The notes: generated by a model not told the origin, from the sequence alone. DNA of 64,000 nt from Granulosicoccus sp947495035 (GCF_050589605.1 NZ_JBNGOO010000007.1), one strand, 5' to 3'. Shown: positions 53,613 to 61,991, counted from the first letter of the stretch. Translations and numbers: made by a program.

Positions 53613-54767
53613 TCAAACGCAATCGGCCAGTGCCGTGGCGAGTCCACGCAGCATGCTCGGATACAGCTCTGGCCCACTGTCGATGCCGAAGCCCAGTGGA
53701 TCGATCTCGCTCGACCGCGCTTCGGTGCCATCGAGTACGGTTGCCACCACACCGGGATTGAACTGAGGCTCTGCCAATACGCAGGAGACACTGGCCTGCT
53801 TGACGCGATCCTGAATCTGCTGAATGCGTGCAGGACCCGGTTTGGAAGCATCACCAAGCGCGATGGCGCCGGAGGCCGGGAAATCGAAGGCGCTTTCGAA
53901 GTACTGGTAAGCATCGTGGAAAACGATGAAGCTCTGGCCTCGTGCACCAGCCAGGATCGACTCCACGTCTGATCTCGCCGATTGAATCTCGGCCTTGCCA
54001 GACTTGGCATTGGCTGCATAAATGGCTGCGTTTTCCGGATCGGCGCTGGATAGTTCATCTGCAATGGTATCGAGCCAGATCAGTGCATTGGCAGGGTCAA
54101 GCCAGGCATGAGGATCGCGCTCGTCGTGAGAACTGTCTGAGTGTTTGTCGTGATGTTGGTCTTCGTTGTGTGCTTCGTTGTGTGCTTCGTTGTGTGCTTC
54201 GTTGTGTGCTTCGTCGTGTGCTTCGTCGTGTGCTTCGTCGTGTGCTTCGTCGTGTGCTTCGTCGTGTGCTTCGTCGTTCGGTTGGTGGTCAGATTCATCA
54301 TGCGCCTCGGTGTGGTTTTCACCTTGGTTTTCGTCGTGTTCTTCGTCGAGGTCGTCGCCATGTTCGTCGTCGTGATGATGAGCCTCGAACAGCGCGTTTT
54401 CCCGTCTTGCCAGGATCGTGTTCCCGGGAATCTCCAGCATTTCCACATGACTGGCATCGGGAGACAGCGTGTCGATGGTTTCCGCAAGCCAGGGCGTCAA
54501 TGCAGGACTGACCCAGAAGACAATGTCAGCTTCTTGCAGGGCCTGTGCTTCTGATGGACGCATCGAATAGCCGTGGGGCGATGCACCCTGAGAAACGATC
54601 AGCTTCGGTTCGCCCAGTGAGCCCATCACCTGCGAGACCAGAGAATGTACCGGGGCAATATCCACGGCCACAACGGGTACAGCGGCGCGGCTGACACTGG
54701 AGGTAGCGAGCACTGCCAGTACCAGAGGGAAAACGGTCTTGATCATCGGTTTTCTGCAATCGTTCAT
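53613..54767 (-). CDS. znuA: ZnuA-type zinc-binding periplasmic protein
   Basis: 384 residues from the ATG at 54767 (MNDCRKPMIKTV); ATG 54746 (MIKTVFPL) is equally possible and the frame is open from 54809. Signal peptide ends VSRAAVP. Cluster A-I fold with zinc ligand His in GASPHGYSMRPSE, then a loop (about 130-215) made of HDEA/HNEA tetrads, then DPHAWLDPANALIWL (second His), VFHDAYQYFE (third His) and the C-terminal end. Such His/acid loops in ZnuA help capture zinc. No znuB or znuC is adjacent, so the permease must be elsewhere. Confidence 0.93.
   Translation of the reverse strand: MNDCRKPMIKTVFPLVLAVLATSSVSRAAVPVVAVDIAPVHSLVSQVMGSLGEPKLIVSQGASPHGYSMRPSEAQALQEADIVFWVSPALTPWLAETIDTLSPDASHVEMLEIPGNTILARRENALFEAHHHDDEHGDDLDEEHDENQGENHTEAHDESDHQPNDEAHDEAHDEAHDEAHDEAHDEAHNEAHNEAHNEAHNEDQHHDKHSDSSHDERDPHAWLDPANALIWLDTIADELSSADPENAAIYAANAKSGKAEIQSARSDVESILAGARGQSFIVFHDAYQYFESAFDFPASGAIALGDASKPGPARIQQIQDRVKQASVSCVLAEPQFNPGVVATVLDGTEARSSEIDPLGFGIDSGPELYPSMLRGLATALADCV
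54165..54278 (-). repeat. 12-bp repeat array inside znuA
   Basis: About nine direct copies of a 12-bp unit (plus-strand phrase gtgtgcttcgtc or gtgtgcttcgtt) encoding HDEA or HNEA tetrads in the metal-binding loop. Copy number is likely to vary between strains because the unit is tandem and nearly identical. Confidence 0.9.
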
Positions 54768-54792
54768 CAGGAAGCGGTGCAGCATACATTGA

Positions 54793-54804
54793 ATGTTATA
54801 ACAT
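54793..54804. promoter_or_regulatory. Zur-like palindrome upstream of znuA
   Basis: The perfect 12-bp palindrome ATGTTATAACAT lies 26 bp before the znuA ATG at 54767. It resembles the core of the gammaproteobacterial Zur box (consensus of the ATGTTATA-N-TATAACAT type) with the central bases shortened, so zinc-dependent repression of znuA is likely. Proof of a zur gene is outside the window. Confidence 0.55.
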
Positions 54805-54868
54805 ATCAATTTGATGCTGGAGACGATGCTGCACGGGTGTGTTGAACGTTCATCAGGGTGTCGAGTTT

Positions 54869-55154
54869 GACACCGACGCCGACGCCGATGCCGATGCCGA
54901 TGCCGATGCCGATGCCGATGCCGATGCCGATGCCGATGCCGATGCCGATGCCGATGCTGATGCTGATGCTGATGCTGATGCTGATGCTGATGCTGATGCT
55001 GATGCTGATGCTGATGCTGATGCTGATGCTGGTGCTGATGCTGGTGCTGGTGCTGGTGCTGATGCCGGTGCTGATGCCGGTGCTGGTGCTGGTGCTGGTG
55101 CTGGTGCTGGTGCTGGTGCTGGTGCTGGTGCCGGTGCCGGTGCCGGTGCTGGTG
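54869..55154 (+). repeat. Hexanucleotide tandem tract, about 47 units
   Basis: 286 bp of tandem hexamers in four zones: GATGCC (54887 to about 54955), GATGCT (to about 55030), a mixed GATGCT/GGTGCT/GATGCC zone, then GGTGCT and GGTGCC to the end, preceded by GACACC and two GACGCC. Unit purity within zones shows stepwise expansion. Frames stay open on both strands: plus strand 54839-55333 reads Asp-Ala then Gly-Ala, minus strand 55404-54853 reads Ala-Pro and Ala-Ser; neither has a clear ribosome site or signal peptide, so I do not call a gene. Confidence 0.9.
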
Positions 55155-55749
55155 TGATTTCAGCTGCGAATGCCAATACGAGTACGGTACACACGGTTTG
55201 CGAAGTGCGATGCGCAGCAGGAATCGGGATTGAAGGACCGGTCAGTCCACGGACGTCGTCGAGCGGGAAATATCTACTCGAATTCAGACGCAAAATAATG
55301 CGGCGCAATATAAATTGCAGTGCTGAAATCTGAATATAAATCGTGATCTGGCTCTCAGGGAAAATATGACTACGTGCATGCAAAAGACCTGTCAAATCCA
55401 TCAATAACAGGTGTTTGGCGTAAATACAACAAGTTTCATGGATTTATGGATAGCTTTCCGGCTGGTTATCATATCCGGATCTTCATGAATCACGTCGTGA
55501 AATTGCGTGGTTTTTACAAATTTGTCCCGTAGAATCCGCTCCAGCAACAAATCGTGTTGCAGTGCATTATCAACGGAATTACCCCGATCAAATCTATTCG
55601 ATATTAATAGACCACTCGTCGCGAGAGGATTTTCAAGGCGTGAGGTTTTCGATAATTACATCAACAGGTGACGTTCAACATCAGGTGGCCCCAGACGGAG
55701 TCTTCCCCTGACAACAGACATCATCGAATGAGAGTTCAGAAGACACACC
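55155..55749 (+). other. 595-bp AT-richer region before the GH16 gene
   Basis: No gene seen. It is clearly richer in A and T than the surroundings and holds the GH16 promoter region. A possible but weak sigma-70 pair is gtggtt (about 55507) with TAGAAT 17 bp downstream. Nothing else distinctive. Confidence 0.4.
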
Positions 55750-56826
55750 ATGACTATCAAGTATTTCGCGAAGAAGTCCCTTTTATCCATCGCCATGACG
55801 GGACTGATGTCACCCATGGCCTTCGCTCAGGATGTGTCAGTGGACACCTTTGTTGGTGATGTGGATGCTGCCAGCGTCGAGAGTCTGATCGACCCGGCCA
55901 CGTATGACTATCCTGAGGCCACACAGATCAGCGGTTACGAGCTGGTTTTCAGTGATGAATTCAACGGCACGGCACTGAATCCCTATCGCTGGAATTCACA
56001 GCTTCGCTGGGACGGCGAATTCAACGGAGAGCGTTACGAATATCGTGTCATCAACGGTGAAGACCAGCTGTACGTGAATGTACTCAGCGAGGATCAGGAA
56101 CACCAGAATGAAATCGTATCGGTATACAACCCGTTTCAGTTCGATGGTTCCACACTTGCCATTCGTGCCGCCAAGAACCCGCTGCAGACAACGACGAACA
56201 AGCGTACCTGGGGTTCACTGGACGAAATAGCCGCGCAGCAGACCTTCCTCTCGGGCGCCATTTCCACCCATGAAAAGTTCAGTCAGAAATTCGGATACTT
56301 CGAAGCACGCATCAAGATTCCCAGTGCCACCGGTACTTTCCCGGCTTTCTGGCTATTGCATGACAAACAGGCCGATGAAGGTACACAGCGTACGGAAATC
56401 GACATCATGGAAAATCTGGGTCATGCCCCTTGGTATGTCTACAACTCCTTCCATTATTTCAAGAACGTGAGTTCCTCCTACTTCGGCGATGCTAACTTCA
56501 TCAAGCCCGAGCCCAGTGGTCAGGTTTACACCGGAACCGATTACAGTGAGGAGTTTCATACCTACGCTGTGAAGTGGACCCCCGGTAGCGTGGTCTGGTA
56601 CATCGACGGCGTGCAGATGAGTGAAATGCTCAATGACGAAGCCGATTTCGAAGAACTGTATGTGATTCTGAATCTGGCCATGGGTGGCAACTGGACCAAT
56701 TTTCCAACCACTGCCGGTGGCCTGGGGCGTGATTCCAATGCTCGATTCCCGAACGCCAACGATCTGATCGAGTTCGATAATCCGGCACTCGAAATCGATT
56801 ATGTGCGCTTCTACAAGGCGCAGTAA
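55750..56826 (+). CDS. Secreted glycoside hydrolase family 16 (beta-glucanase/laminarinase-like)
   Basis: 358 residues. Signal peptide (MTIKYFAKKSLLSIAMTGL to AFAQDV). After a 30-residue linker comes the GH16 jelly-roll domain: LVFSDEFNGTALNPYRWN, GYFEARIKIPSATGTFPAFWLL and the catalytic EIDIME (nucleophile and acid/base Glu around the Asp), then FHTYAVKWTPGSVVWYIDGV and LILNLAMGGNW-like strands. The EIDIxE spacing with an extra Met is the laminarinase/agarase-type variant. Likely substrates are beta-1,3 or mixed-linkage glucans; exact specificity is not readable. A hairpin terminator follows. Confidence 0.92.
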   Translation: MTIKYFAKKSLLSIAMTGLMSPMAFAQDVSVDTFVGDVDAASVESLIDPATYDYPEATQISGYELVFSDEFNGTALNPYRWNSQLRWDGEFNGERYEYRVINGEDQLYVNVLSEDQEHQNEIVSVYNPFQFDGSTLAIRAAKNPLQTTTNKRTWGSLDEIAAQQTFLSGAISTHEKFSQKFGYFEARIKIPSATGTFPAFWLLHDKQADEGTQRTEIDIMENLGHAPWYVYNSFHYFKNVSSSYFGDANFIKPEPSGQVYTGTDYSEEFHTYAVKWTPGSVVWYIDGVQMSEMLNDEADFEELYVILNLAMGGNWTNFPTTAGGLGRDSNARFPNANDLIEFDNPALEIDYVRFYKAQ

Positions 56827-56841
56827 CTTCCACTCCTGATT

Positions 56842-56874
56842 TGTCAGGGGCCTTGAACAAACGGGCCTCTGACA
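56842..56874 (+). terminator. Terminator-like hairpin after GH16
   Basis: Arms TGTCAGGGGCC (56842-56852) and GGCCTCTGACA (56864-56874) pair over 11 positions with one G-U, loop of 11 nt, 15 bp after the stop codon. An A-rich stretch rather than a T run follows. Confidence 0.6.
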
Positions 56875-56996
56875 GTCAAAAGTACCGACCTTGAGACCAT
56901 CGGCTCTGATTTTTCATCGGGTATTCGCCAAGGCACATGGACCTGCCATGCCGAATTGAATTCGCCTGACTACTCGAATTTTCCAGAAGAAACATC

Positions 56997-57479
56997 GTGA
57001 AACTCCGGTTTGTCATGTTCATTGCGCTCTTGTCTCTTTCTGCTTGCAGCGCTGACAATGATGATGCGCCCGCGGAACAGAGACTGCTGGACCGCACCTG
57101 GTTACTGGTGCGCTATACGCAGCTAAATGGCAATGAGGTGGATATCGTCACGGGAAGCCAGTTTCGGTTTCAGGCATCTGCCGATACGGGGGAAGTGACC
57201 GCGCAGCTCGATTGCAATGTGTCCTCGGGTGGGTCTTATCAGCTCGGAGATGGGTTCATCGCGTTGCAATTCGGTCCGTTCACAGAGCTGGATTGTCCTG
57301 TTGCGTCTGAGGATGGGCATGCTGAACAACTGTCCTCGATACAGAGTCTGGCTTTCCAGAGTGGCGTGCAAGACGGCGGCGATGGCAAGCTGATGGTGGA
57401 AATGCACGAGCACGGGCTGGTTCTTGTAGCGCCCAACGGCCGATGGCTTGCGTTTACCGAGCTGATGGATCAGGACTGA
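56997..57479 (+). CDS. Lipoprotein with META/HslJ-like domain
   Basis: 160 residues from a GTG at 56997 preceded by AGAAGAA. Short lipoprotein leader with lipobox LSAC (Cys near residue 18). The mature part reads like a META domain: LLDRTWLLVRYTQLNGNEV, FRFQASADTGEVTAQLDCNVSSGGSYQL and the C-terminal LVLVAPNGRWLAFTEL. META-domain proteins such as HslJ are small envelope proteins of unclear function. It lies 170 bp after GH16; co-expression is possible but a hairpin intervenes. Confidence 0.78.
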   Translation: MKLRFVMFIALLSLSACSADNDDAPAEQRLLDRTWLLVRYTQLNGNEVDIVTGSQFRFQASADTGEVTAQLDCNVSSGGSYQLGDGFIALQFGPFTELDCPVASEDGHAEQLSSIQSLAFQSGVQDGGDGKLMVEMHEHGLVLVAPNGRWLAFTELMDQD

Positions 57480-57574
57480 TCAGCATGCGGCATGATTGGC
57501 AAGACTCCGCATTGGCAAGACTCCGCCGTTGAATTGCCGCAGTGGCAGAGCGAGAATATCGAGTCAGAAAGTGA

Positions 57575-58843
57575 TCACTCCTGAGTGCTACCGGCCTCCT
57601 CCTGATAGGTAGTGGACAATTCTGCCCCCTGAAAGGATGATGGTACAAAGGGTATCTGTTCGTCACTGGGCAGGGGCGCGCGTTGGCGCATTCGCCAGAT
57701 GGCAAACAAAACGAAAGAGGCATGGCAGCTTGCCAGCCACAGGAAGAAACCGGCCGGCCCGAACAGACCCAGTGCGGTACCGGTGACGATGGGCCCGATT
57801 ACCGACCCGGCTCCCAGGATCAAAACCAGACTACTGCTTGCCCCGACCATCTGCTCCGGCTTCAGGTAGCTATTGGTATAGGCCAGCGACAGAGAGTGTA
57901 TGGACAGGGTAAGCCCGCCTGTCAAAATGATCACGATGATGGAATAGCCGCTGTCTACCGACTTGATGCCTGTCGCGGTCAATGAAGCCAGCACAGCGAG
58001 GGCGGCTACGACGGCCATGACGATACGTCTGTCGAAGCGATCTGACAGCTTGCCGATGGGCCACTGCAAGAGCGCTGCACCGATGGTCAGCAATGCCACG
58101 AACAGGGCTGTATCAGGCACCGAGAAGCCAGCGCTACGCGCATAGACGGCAGCCATACCGAAGACCGTGCCATTGGCGAGTCCGGCGATGAACATGCCGA
58201 AGACGCCCAGAGGAGATGCCATGACCACTTCGCGCAGGGAAATGGAAGCATCGGCCTCGACATTCGGTAACGGGGTCGAGCGCAACAGCAAGGGTACAAC
58301 GGCAAGCGAGATGAGAATGGAGACCAACATGTACAGCGTTGCCTCTTCACTGCTTGCCAGATTGAGCAGCATCTGACTGGCTGCCACCCCACCGAAGGAT
58401 ACTGCCATGTACAGCGCCAGAATCTGACCGCGAGTTTCCTCCGGTGCGCGATTGTTCAACCAGCTTTCCGCAACCACCAGAATTCCCGCGTAACAGAAAC
58501 CGGTGATACAGCGTATGGCCCACCAAGCAAGTTCATCCACAAACAGTGCATGCAGCAGGATGGACACGGATGCAATGGCAGACATGGCCGCAAACACCCG
58601 AACATGCCCCACCAGACGTACTGCCCTTGGCGTCCACAGGGAGCCTGCCAGCAAGCCGACAAAGAAACCCGACATGATCAGACCGATGGTGGCCGGCGGA
58701 AACCCCTCGGCCTCTGCCCGAATGCCCAACAGGCTTCCCTGCAAACCATTGGCGACCATGAGCAAGCCGATACCGAACAACAGGGTCCATACCGCACGCA
58801 GCGTGAACAGGAGCGTAGGTTCTGACGAACGTGAGGTAGGCAT
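57575..58843 (-). CDS. MFS transporter, YcaD-like
   Basis: 422 residues with twelve helices. Features of the YcaD/UMF-type MFS group: ANGLQGSLLGIRAEAEGFPPATIGLIMSGFFVGLLAGS, the CYAGILVVAESWLNN loop and a central motif GKLSDRFDRR between helices 8 and 9. Substrate unknown. C-terminal tail of 30 residues is cytoplasmic. Convergent with the lipoprotein gene (95 bp between stops). Confidence 0.85.
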   Translation of the reverse strand: MPTSRSSEPTLLFTLRAVWTLLFGIGLLMVANGLQGSLLGIRAEAEGFPPATIGLIMSGFFVGLLAGSLWTPRAVRLVGHVRVFAAMSAIASVSILLHALFVDELAWWAIRCITGFCYAGILVVAESWLNNRAPEETRGQILALYMAVSFGGVAASQMLLNLASSEEATLYMLVSILISLAVVPLLLRSTPLPNVEADASISLREVVMASPLGVFGMFIAGLANGTVFGMAAVYARSAGFSVPDTALFVALLTIGAALLQWPIGKLSDRFDRRIVMAVVAALAVLASLTATGIKSVDSGYSIIVIILTGGLTLSIHSLSLAYTNSYLKPEQMVGASSSLVLILGAGSVIGPIVTGTALGLFGPAGFFLWLASCHASFVLFAIWRMRQRAPLPSDEQIPFVPSSFQGAELSTTYQEEAGSTQE

Positions 58844-59395
58844 GCGATGGATTTGCGATGGGGTGAGCCGGTAAGTCTTGCATGGTAATCACTCTGGCTC
58901 ACGAAGTACTGATGCCAGGCGAATCATCTGACGGATATGGGTGGAAGCATTGCTTCAGGTTGAGCTGTGACTCGCCTTGATCAGGTTCGCCATCAGTTGG
59001 TTGTATTACTCCGGAACCTGGCGAATCGACACTCAGTGATGTTATCAAGAGAGCATTGCTGCAAAGTCATCATGTAGTACGGTTCCTTACCTGCGTTACG
59101 AGAATCCGCAACAATGACTACACTACGAGAATCATCCGTATTGCGATACGAATGAGTGTTTACGTATTGAGGGATTTGTGGTGTAGCCATGGGGTTGGCT
59201 TAATACGGCTGAGTGGGTGCATGCGGTGCATACTTGAGTCAGTCTAATAGTTGTTCGATCCCTAAAAATGAATTTCCTTCCACGAACGGGGAGTAGAATT
59301 CGAATCGACATTAATAAAATTATGATTTTACACTCGGTGAATTGAAATAAGAATTCATGGGGTGACACACCATAACGTATATAAAGGAAATACGG
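58844..59395 (+). other. 552-bp AT-rich boundary of the accessory island
   Basis: No gene supported. GC content drops here, marking the junction between core genes and the cassette region. A short imperfect inverted repeat (gttcgcca about 58986 / tggcgaatc about 59022) is visible but lacks attC features. The last bases provide the HAD gene's promoter-like TATATAA and its ribosome site AAGGA. Confidence 0.45.
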
Positions 59396-60004
59396 ATGAC
59401 GCAACGAATAACCCACTTAGTGTTTGATCTTGGCGGAGTCATTGTAGAATTAAATGGCACACCAATTTTGGACGCCTGGATATCCGGTGAAACCACATCG
59501 GAATTGTTGTGGCGGAAATGGTTGACTTCTGAATCGCCTCGCTCATTTGAGTCAGGGCTGATAGGAGTGGATGAGTTTGCAGAAAAAATAGTTCGAGAAC
59601 TATCTTTGGGTGTATCGAAAGAGCAATTTATTGAGCATTTTGCAGGACTCCCTATCGGGCCATACCCAGGCGCACTTGAGTTACTACACTCTCTAAAAAA
59701 TAGATATACGACTTCACTTTTCTCAAATTCAAATGTACTTCATTGGGAACGGAAAATGAATGAAATGAAACTGGATGATGCGTTCCATCATAAATTTGCA
59801 TCTCACCTGATGGGAAAGGTAAAACCTGACTTGGACGCTTTCCAGGAAGTGGAAAGAAAGTTAGGAGTCCCTTCATCACAAATTTTGTTCTTAGATGATA
59901 ATCAGCTTAATGTGGACGCGGCAAAATCTGTTGGTTTCATTGCATCAAGGGTGGTTGGTTTTAATTCATTGAAAGATGTATTAAAGGAGCGCGGAATTTC
60001 GTAG
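59396..60004 (+). CDS. HAD-family hydrolase, cassette gene
   Basis: 202 residues. HAD motif I is FDLGGVIVELNG (the usual first Asp followed by Leu-Gly-Gly, as in the YihX/epoxide-hydrolase-N group), motif II SLFSNSNVLHWE, motif III Lys in GKVKPDLDAF, motif IV FLDDNQLNVDAAKSVG. Probably a phosphatase for sugar or nucleotide phosphates; substrate unknown. Base composition is much AT-richer than upstream genes and the ribosome site is AAGGAAATACGG. An attC site follows 88 bp after the stop, so this looks like an integron gene cassette. Confidence 0.88.
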   Translation: MTQRITHLVFDLGGVIVELNGTPILDAWISGETTSELLWRKWLTSESPRSFESGLIGVDEFAEKIVRELSLGVSKEQFIEHFAGLPIGPYPGALELLHSLKNRYTTSLFSNSNVLHWERKMNEMKLDDAFHHKFASHLMGKVKPDLDAFQEVERKLGVPSSQILFLDDNQLNVDAAKSVGFIASRVVGFNSLKDVLKERGIS

Positions 60005-60092
60005 GCAAGTAGGCACGCACCCTAGGCACAAGGGGTGTAGAGTGGAATGTGAGAAGCATTGCAGAGGTAAGCTATAGATTTCTCCAACACTG

Positions 60093-60189
60093 ATCGAACA
60101 AAACGCTGCAGCTGTCACTTGACAGCATCACGCCTGCGCTGCCGCTCCGCCGCGTTGCTATCAAGTGCAGCTGAGCGCTGGTGTTCTGC
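60093..60189 (+). repeat. attC-like recombination site 1
   Basis: Imperfect inverted repeat with integron features. Arms 60104-60122 and 60161-60177 pair perfectly over 17 bp except for two extra bases in the left arm (G60108 and T60115) six bases apart. Outer boxes: ATCGAAC at 60093 (AAC) and GTTCTGC at 60183 (GTT). The same two extra bases recur in site 2. Orientation is plus, after the HAD gene. Confidence 0.85.
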
Positions 60190-60552
60190 CAGTAAGGCAT
60201 CTTTTCGTAAAGTGGGTTCTCAAGTGTTCGAGCGACTAGTGAGTTGTGAGTCTGTAAACAGGATGCCACGAGTAGGAAGATCAGCCAGGATCTGAGCGTT
60301 TACCCAATCTGATTCTGCTCCGCACAAGGTTTTTCAGAAGGTCAGTTCAGATCAGATGAGACATAAATGTTGTTGTTTGCTTTTTGAGAGCGCGTAAGTA
60401 TTGTTTCTACCGAAGAAATTTTGAACTGGATATTTAAACTGTATCCAGAATATGGGATCAGGGTATGAGCCTAAACTCTGCAAGTTCTGGGTTTTGGCAG
60501 TATCGAGCAATGAGCTTAGAAAGCTATTTCGTACCGGCAGTGTTTAGCTTTG
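60190..60552 (+). other. Cassette body without a recognisable gene
   Basis: The interval from the GTT of site 1 (60183) to the GTT of site 2 (60645) is 462 bp, the size of a small cassette. No open frame above about 80 codons looks real; the plus frame at 60465-60710 runs through attC site 2 and is not protein-like. It may be an ORF-less or decayed cassette, or carry a promoter or RNA. Confidence 0.5.
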
Positions 60553-60651
60553 CCAGAACATTACATTGCAGCTGTCATTGGACCCGCCACCGGAACGTGG
60601 CTACGCCACAACCCGGCGTCGCCTCCAATGCAGCTGAATGTTTTGTTGGAC
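60553..60651 (+). repeat. attC-like recombination site 2
   Basis: Arms 60563-60582 and 60624-60641 pair perfectly over 18 bp apart from two extra bases in the left arm (G60568 and T60575), with the same CAGCTG between them as in site 1. Right box GTTGGAC (60645-60651) fits GTTRRRY; left box CCAGAAC ends in AAC. Plus orientation. Confidence 0.87.
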
Positions 60652-60740
60652 ATGCCGGCTACCGCCGGAGCAAAGCGTCTCTTGACAATCGGTGCTGTCA
60701 TGGAGTCTGATGTTCTGACCCAAGGATGGGATAAGGATAC

Positions 60741-61970
60741 ATGGAAGCTTCAAGTCGTTATCGAGTGCAGAACATTGTTCGCTGTTACAAGGAACAGTGG
60801 TTGGCAAAACCACTGCCTTTGAAGCACATCAAGGCAATCGAGGCCATTGCCGGTTGCCAAAGTGAAGAGCGAGGTGTGAGTGCCTATGAATGCAGTCACG
60901 AGCAGCGCCACTTGAGTCTGATTGCTCATTCGTGCCGGCACCGTAGTTGTTCATTATGCGCCGCGCGAAGTCGAGTTAATTGGCTTGAAGAGCAGAAGAA
61001 GAGATTATTGGATTGCGCCCACTTTCACTGCGTATTCACACTGCCCCAGGAATACCGGGTGCTGTGGCAATATAATCAGAAGTGGATGACGGCCACGTTT
61101 TTCGATGTGGTGCGCAGCACCCTGATGGATATGATGAAGAACACATCGGGTCATGCAGTGACGCCCGGTATCTTGATGGCAATGCACACCTGGGGTCGGC
61201 AATTGACGTTGCACCCGCATATTCACTGTGTGGTGACAGCAGGAGGGTTGGATGCGCAGAATCAATGGAAGGAGACAGGCCAGTTCCTGCTGCCTGGCCG
61301 ACAAGTGAAGGCACTGTATCGAGGACGATTCCAGGCAAGGATACTCGACGCATTCAAGACAAGGGAGCTGAAGCTACCGCCCGATCATGGAAAGAGAGAA
61401 TTCTACACGCTGTACAAGGCCACCTATCGCAAGAGCTGGTGTGTACGAATAGAAGAGCAGTATGCGCACGGAAACGGGGTTCTGGTCTATCTGTCACGCT
61501 ACCTGAAGGGAGGTCCCTTGCATCCGTCTCAGATCGTGCGATGTGATGATGACGCGATAGGGTTCCGGTACAAGGATCATCGAGATAAGCGCATGAAGGT
61601 GCTGACGGTGAAGCCAAAGGAGTTCATACGACGGCTGCTGCAACATGTGCCAGAACCAGGACAGCATATGGTGCGGCATTATGGACTGTATGCGGGGGCG
61701 GCAAAGCACAAGAGAGCGCTCTGCCGAGAACACCTGGGAGGGCTACTGGAGTCGATAGGACCAGACAAGGCAAAGGCGGAAAGCAGGCTATTGTGCGGTA
61801 CCTGTGGAGAGTCGCTGAACTGGAAGTGGTCGGTGTATCCGACGAGAAAAAAAGCAAATTCCTATGGAGTAGAGTCGGTGGCCGAAACGCCGGGATTATG
61901 GCAAGTCCAACAACCAGATGAACCTGTCATTGGACGGGTCAAAAAAAAGATCACTGCACTGAGGCTATGA
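60741..61970 (+). CDS. IS91-family transposase
   Basis: 409 residues, start with AAGGA 5 bp upstream. N-terminal zinc-binding domain (HSCRHRSCSLCAARSRVNWLEEQ with preceding Cys/His), HUH motif in TLHPHIHCVV and the paired tyrosines in YLSRYLKGG. These features mark IS91-type rolling-circle transposases. The C-terminal CGTCGESLNW holds another zinc pair. The gene looks intact; its stop codon lies inside the right arm of the hairpin at 61930-61991. Confidence 0.93.
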   Translation: MEASSRYRVQNIVRCYKEQWLAKPLPLKHIKAIEAIAGCQSEERGVSAYECSHEQRHLSLIAHSCRHRSCSLCAARSRVNWLEEQKKRLLDCAHFHCVFTLPQEYRVLWQYNQKWMTATFFDVVRSTLMDMMKNTSGHAVTPGILMAMHTWGRQLTLHPHIHCVVTAGGLDAQNQWKETGQFLLPGRQVKALYRGRFQARILDAFKTRELKLPPDHGKREFYTLYKATYRKSWCVRIEEQYAHGNGVLVYLSRYLKGGPLHPSQIVRCDDDAIGFRYKDHRDKRMKVLTVKPKEFIRRLLQHVPEPGQHMVRHYGLYAGAAKHKRALCREHLGGLLESIGPDKAKAESRLLCGTCGESLNWKWSVYPTRKKANSYGVESVAETPGLWQVQQPDEPVIGRVKKKITALRL

Positions 61971-61991
61971 TCTTTTTTTTGACCCGTCCAA
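61930..61991 (+). repeat. 24-bp perfect hairpin at the 3' end of the IS91 transposase
   Basis: Arms 61930-61953 and 61968-61991 are perfectly complementary (24 bp) around a 14-nt spacer. Each arm contains GGACGGGTC next to an A8 or T8 run. It overlaps the transposase end (stop TGA 61968-61970). It could be the replication terminus/origin hairpin of the IS91-type element, or a two-way terminator. Confidence 0.85.

Noticed and set aside
54839..55333. 164-codon Asp-Ala/Gly-Ala open frame and its 183-codon minus counterpart
   Set aside because: Open only because of the hexamer repeat; no ribosome site, signal peptide or unique domain. Kept as a repeat, not a gene.
58986..59031. Inverted repeat considered as another attC
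   Set aside because: Stem of only 7-8 bp, no paired AAC/GTT boxes and no bulge pattern like the two accepted sites.
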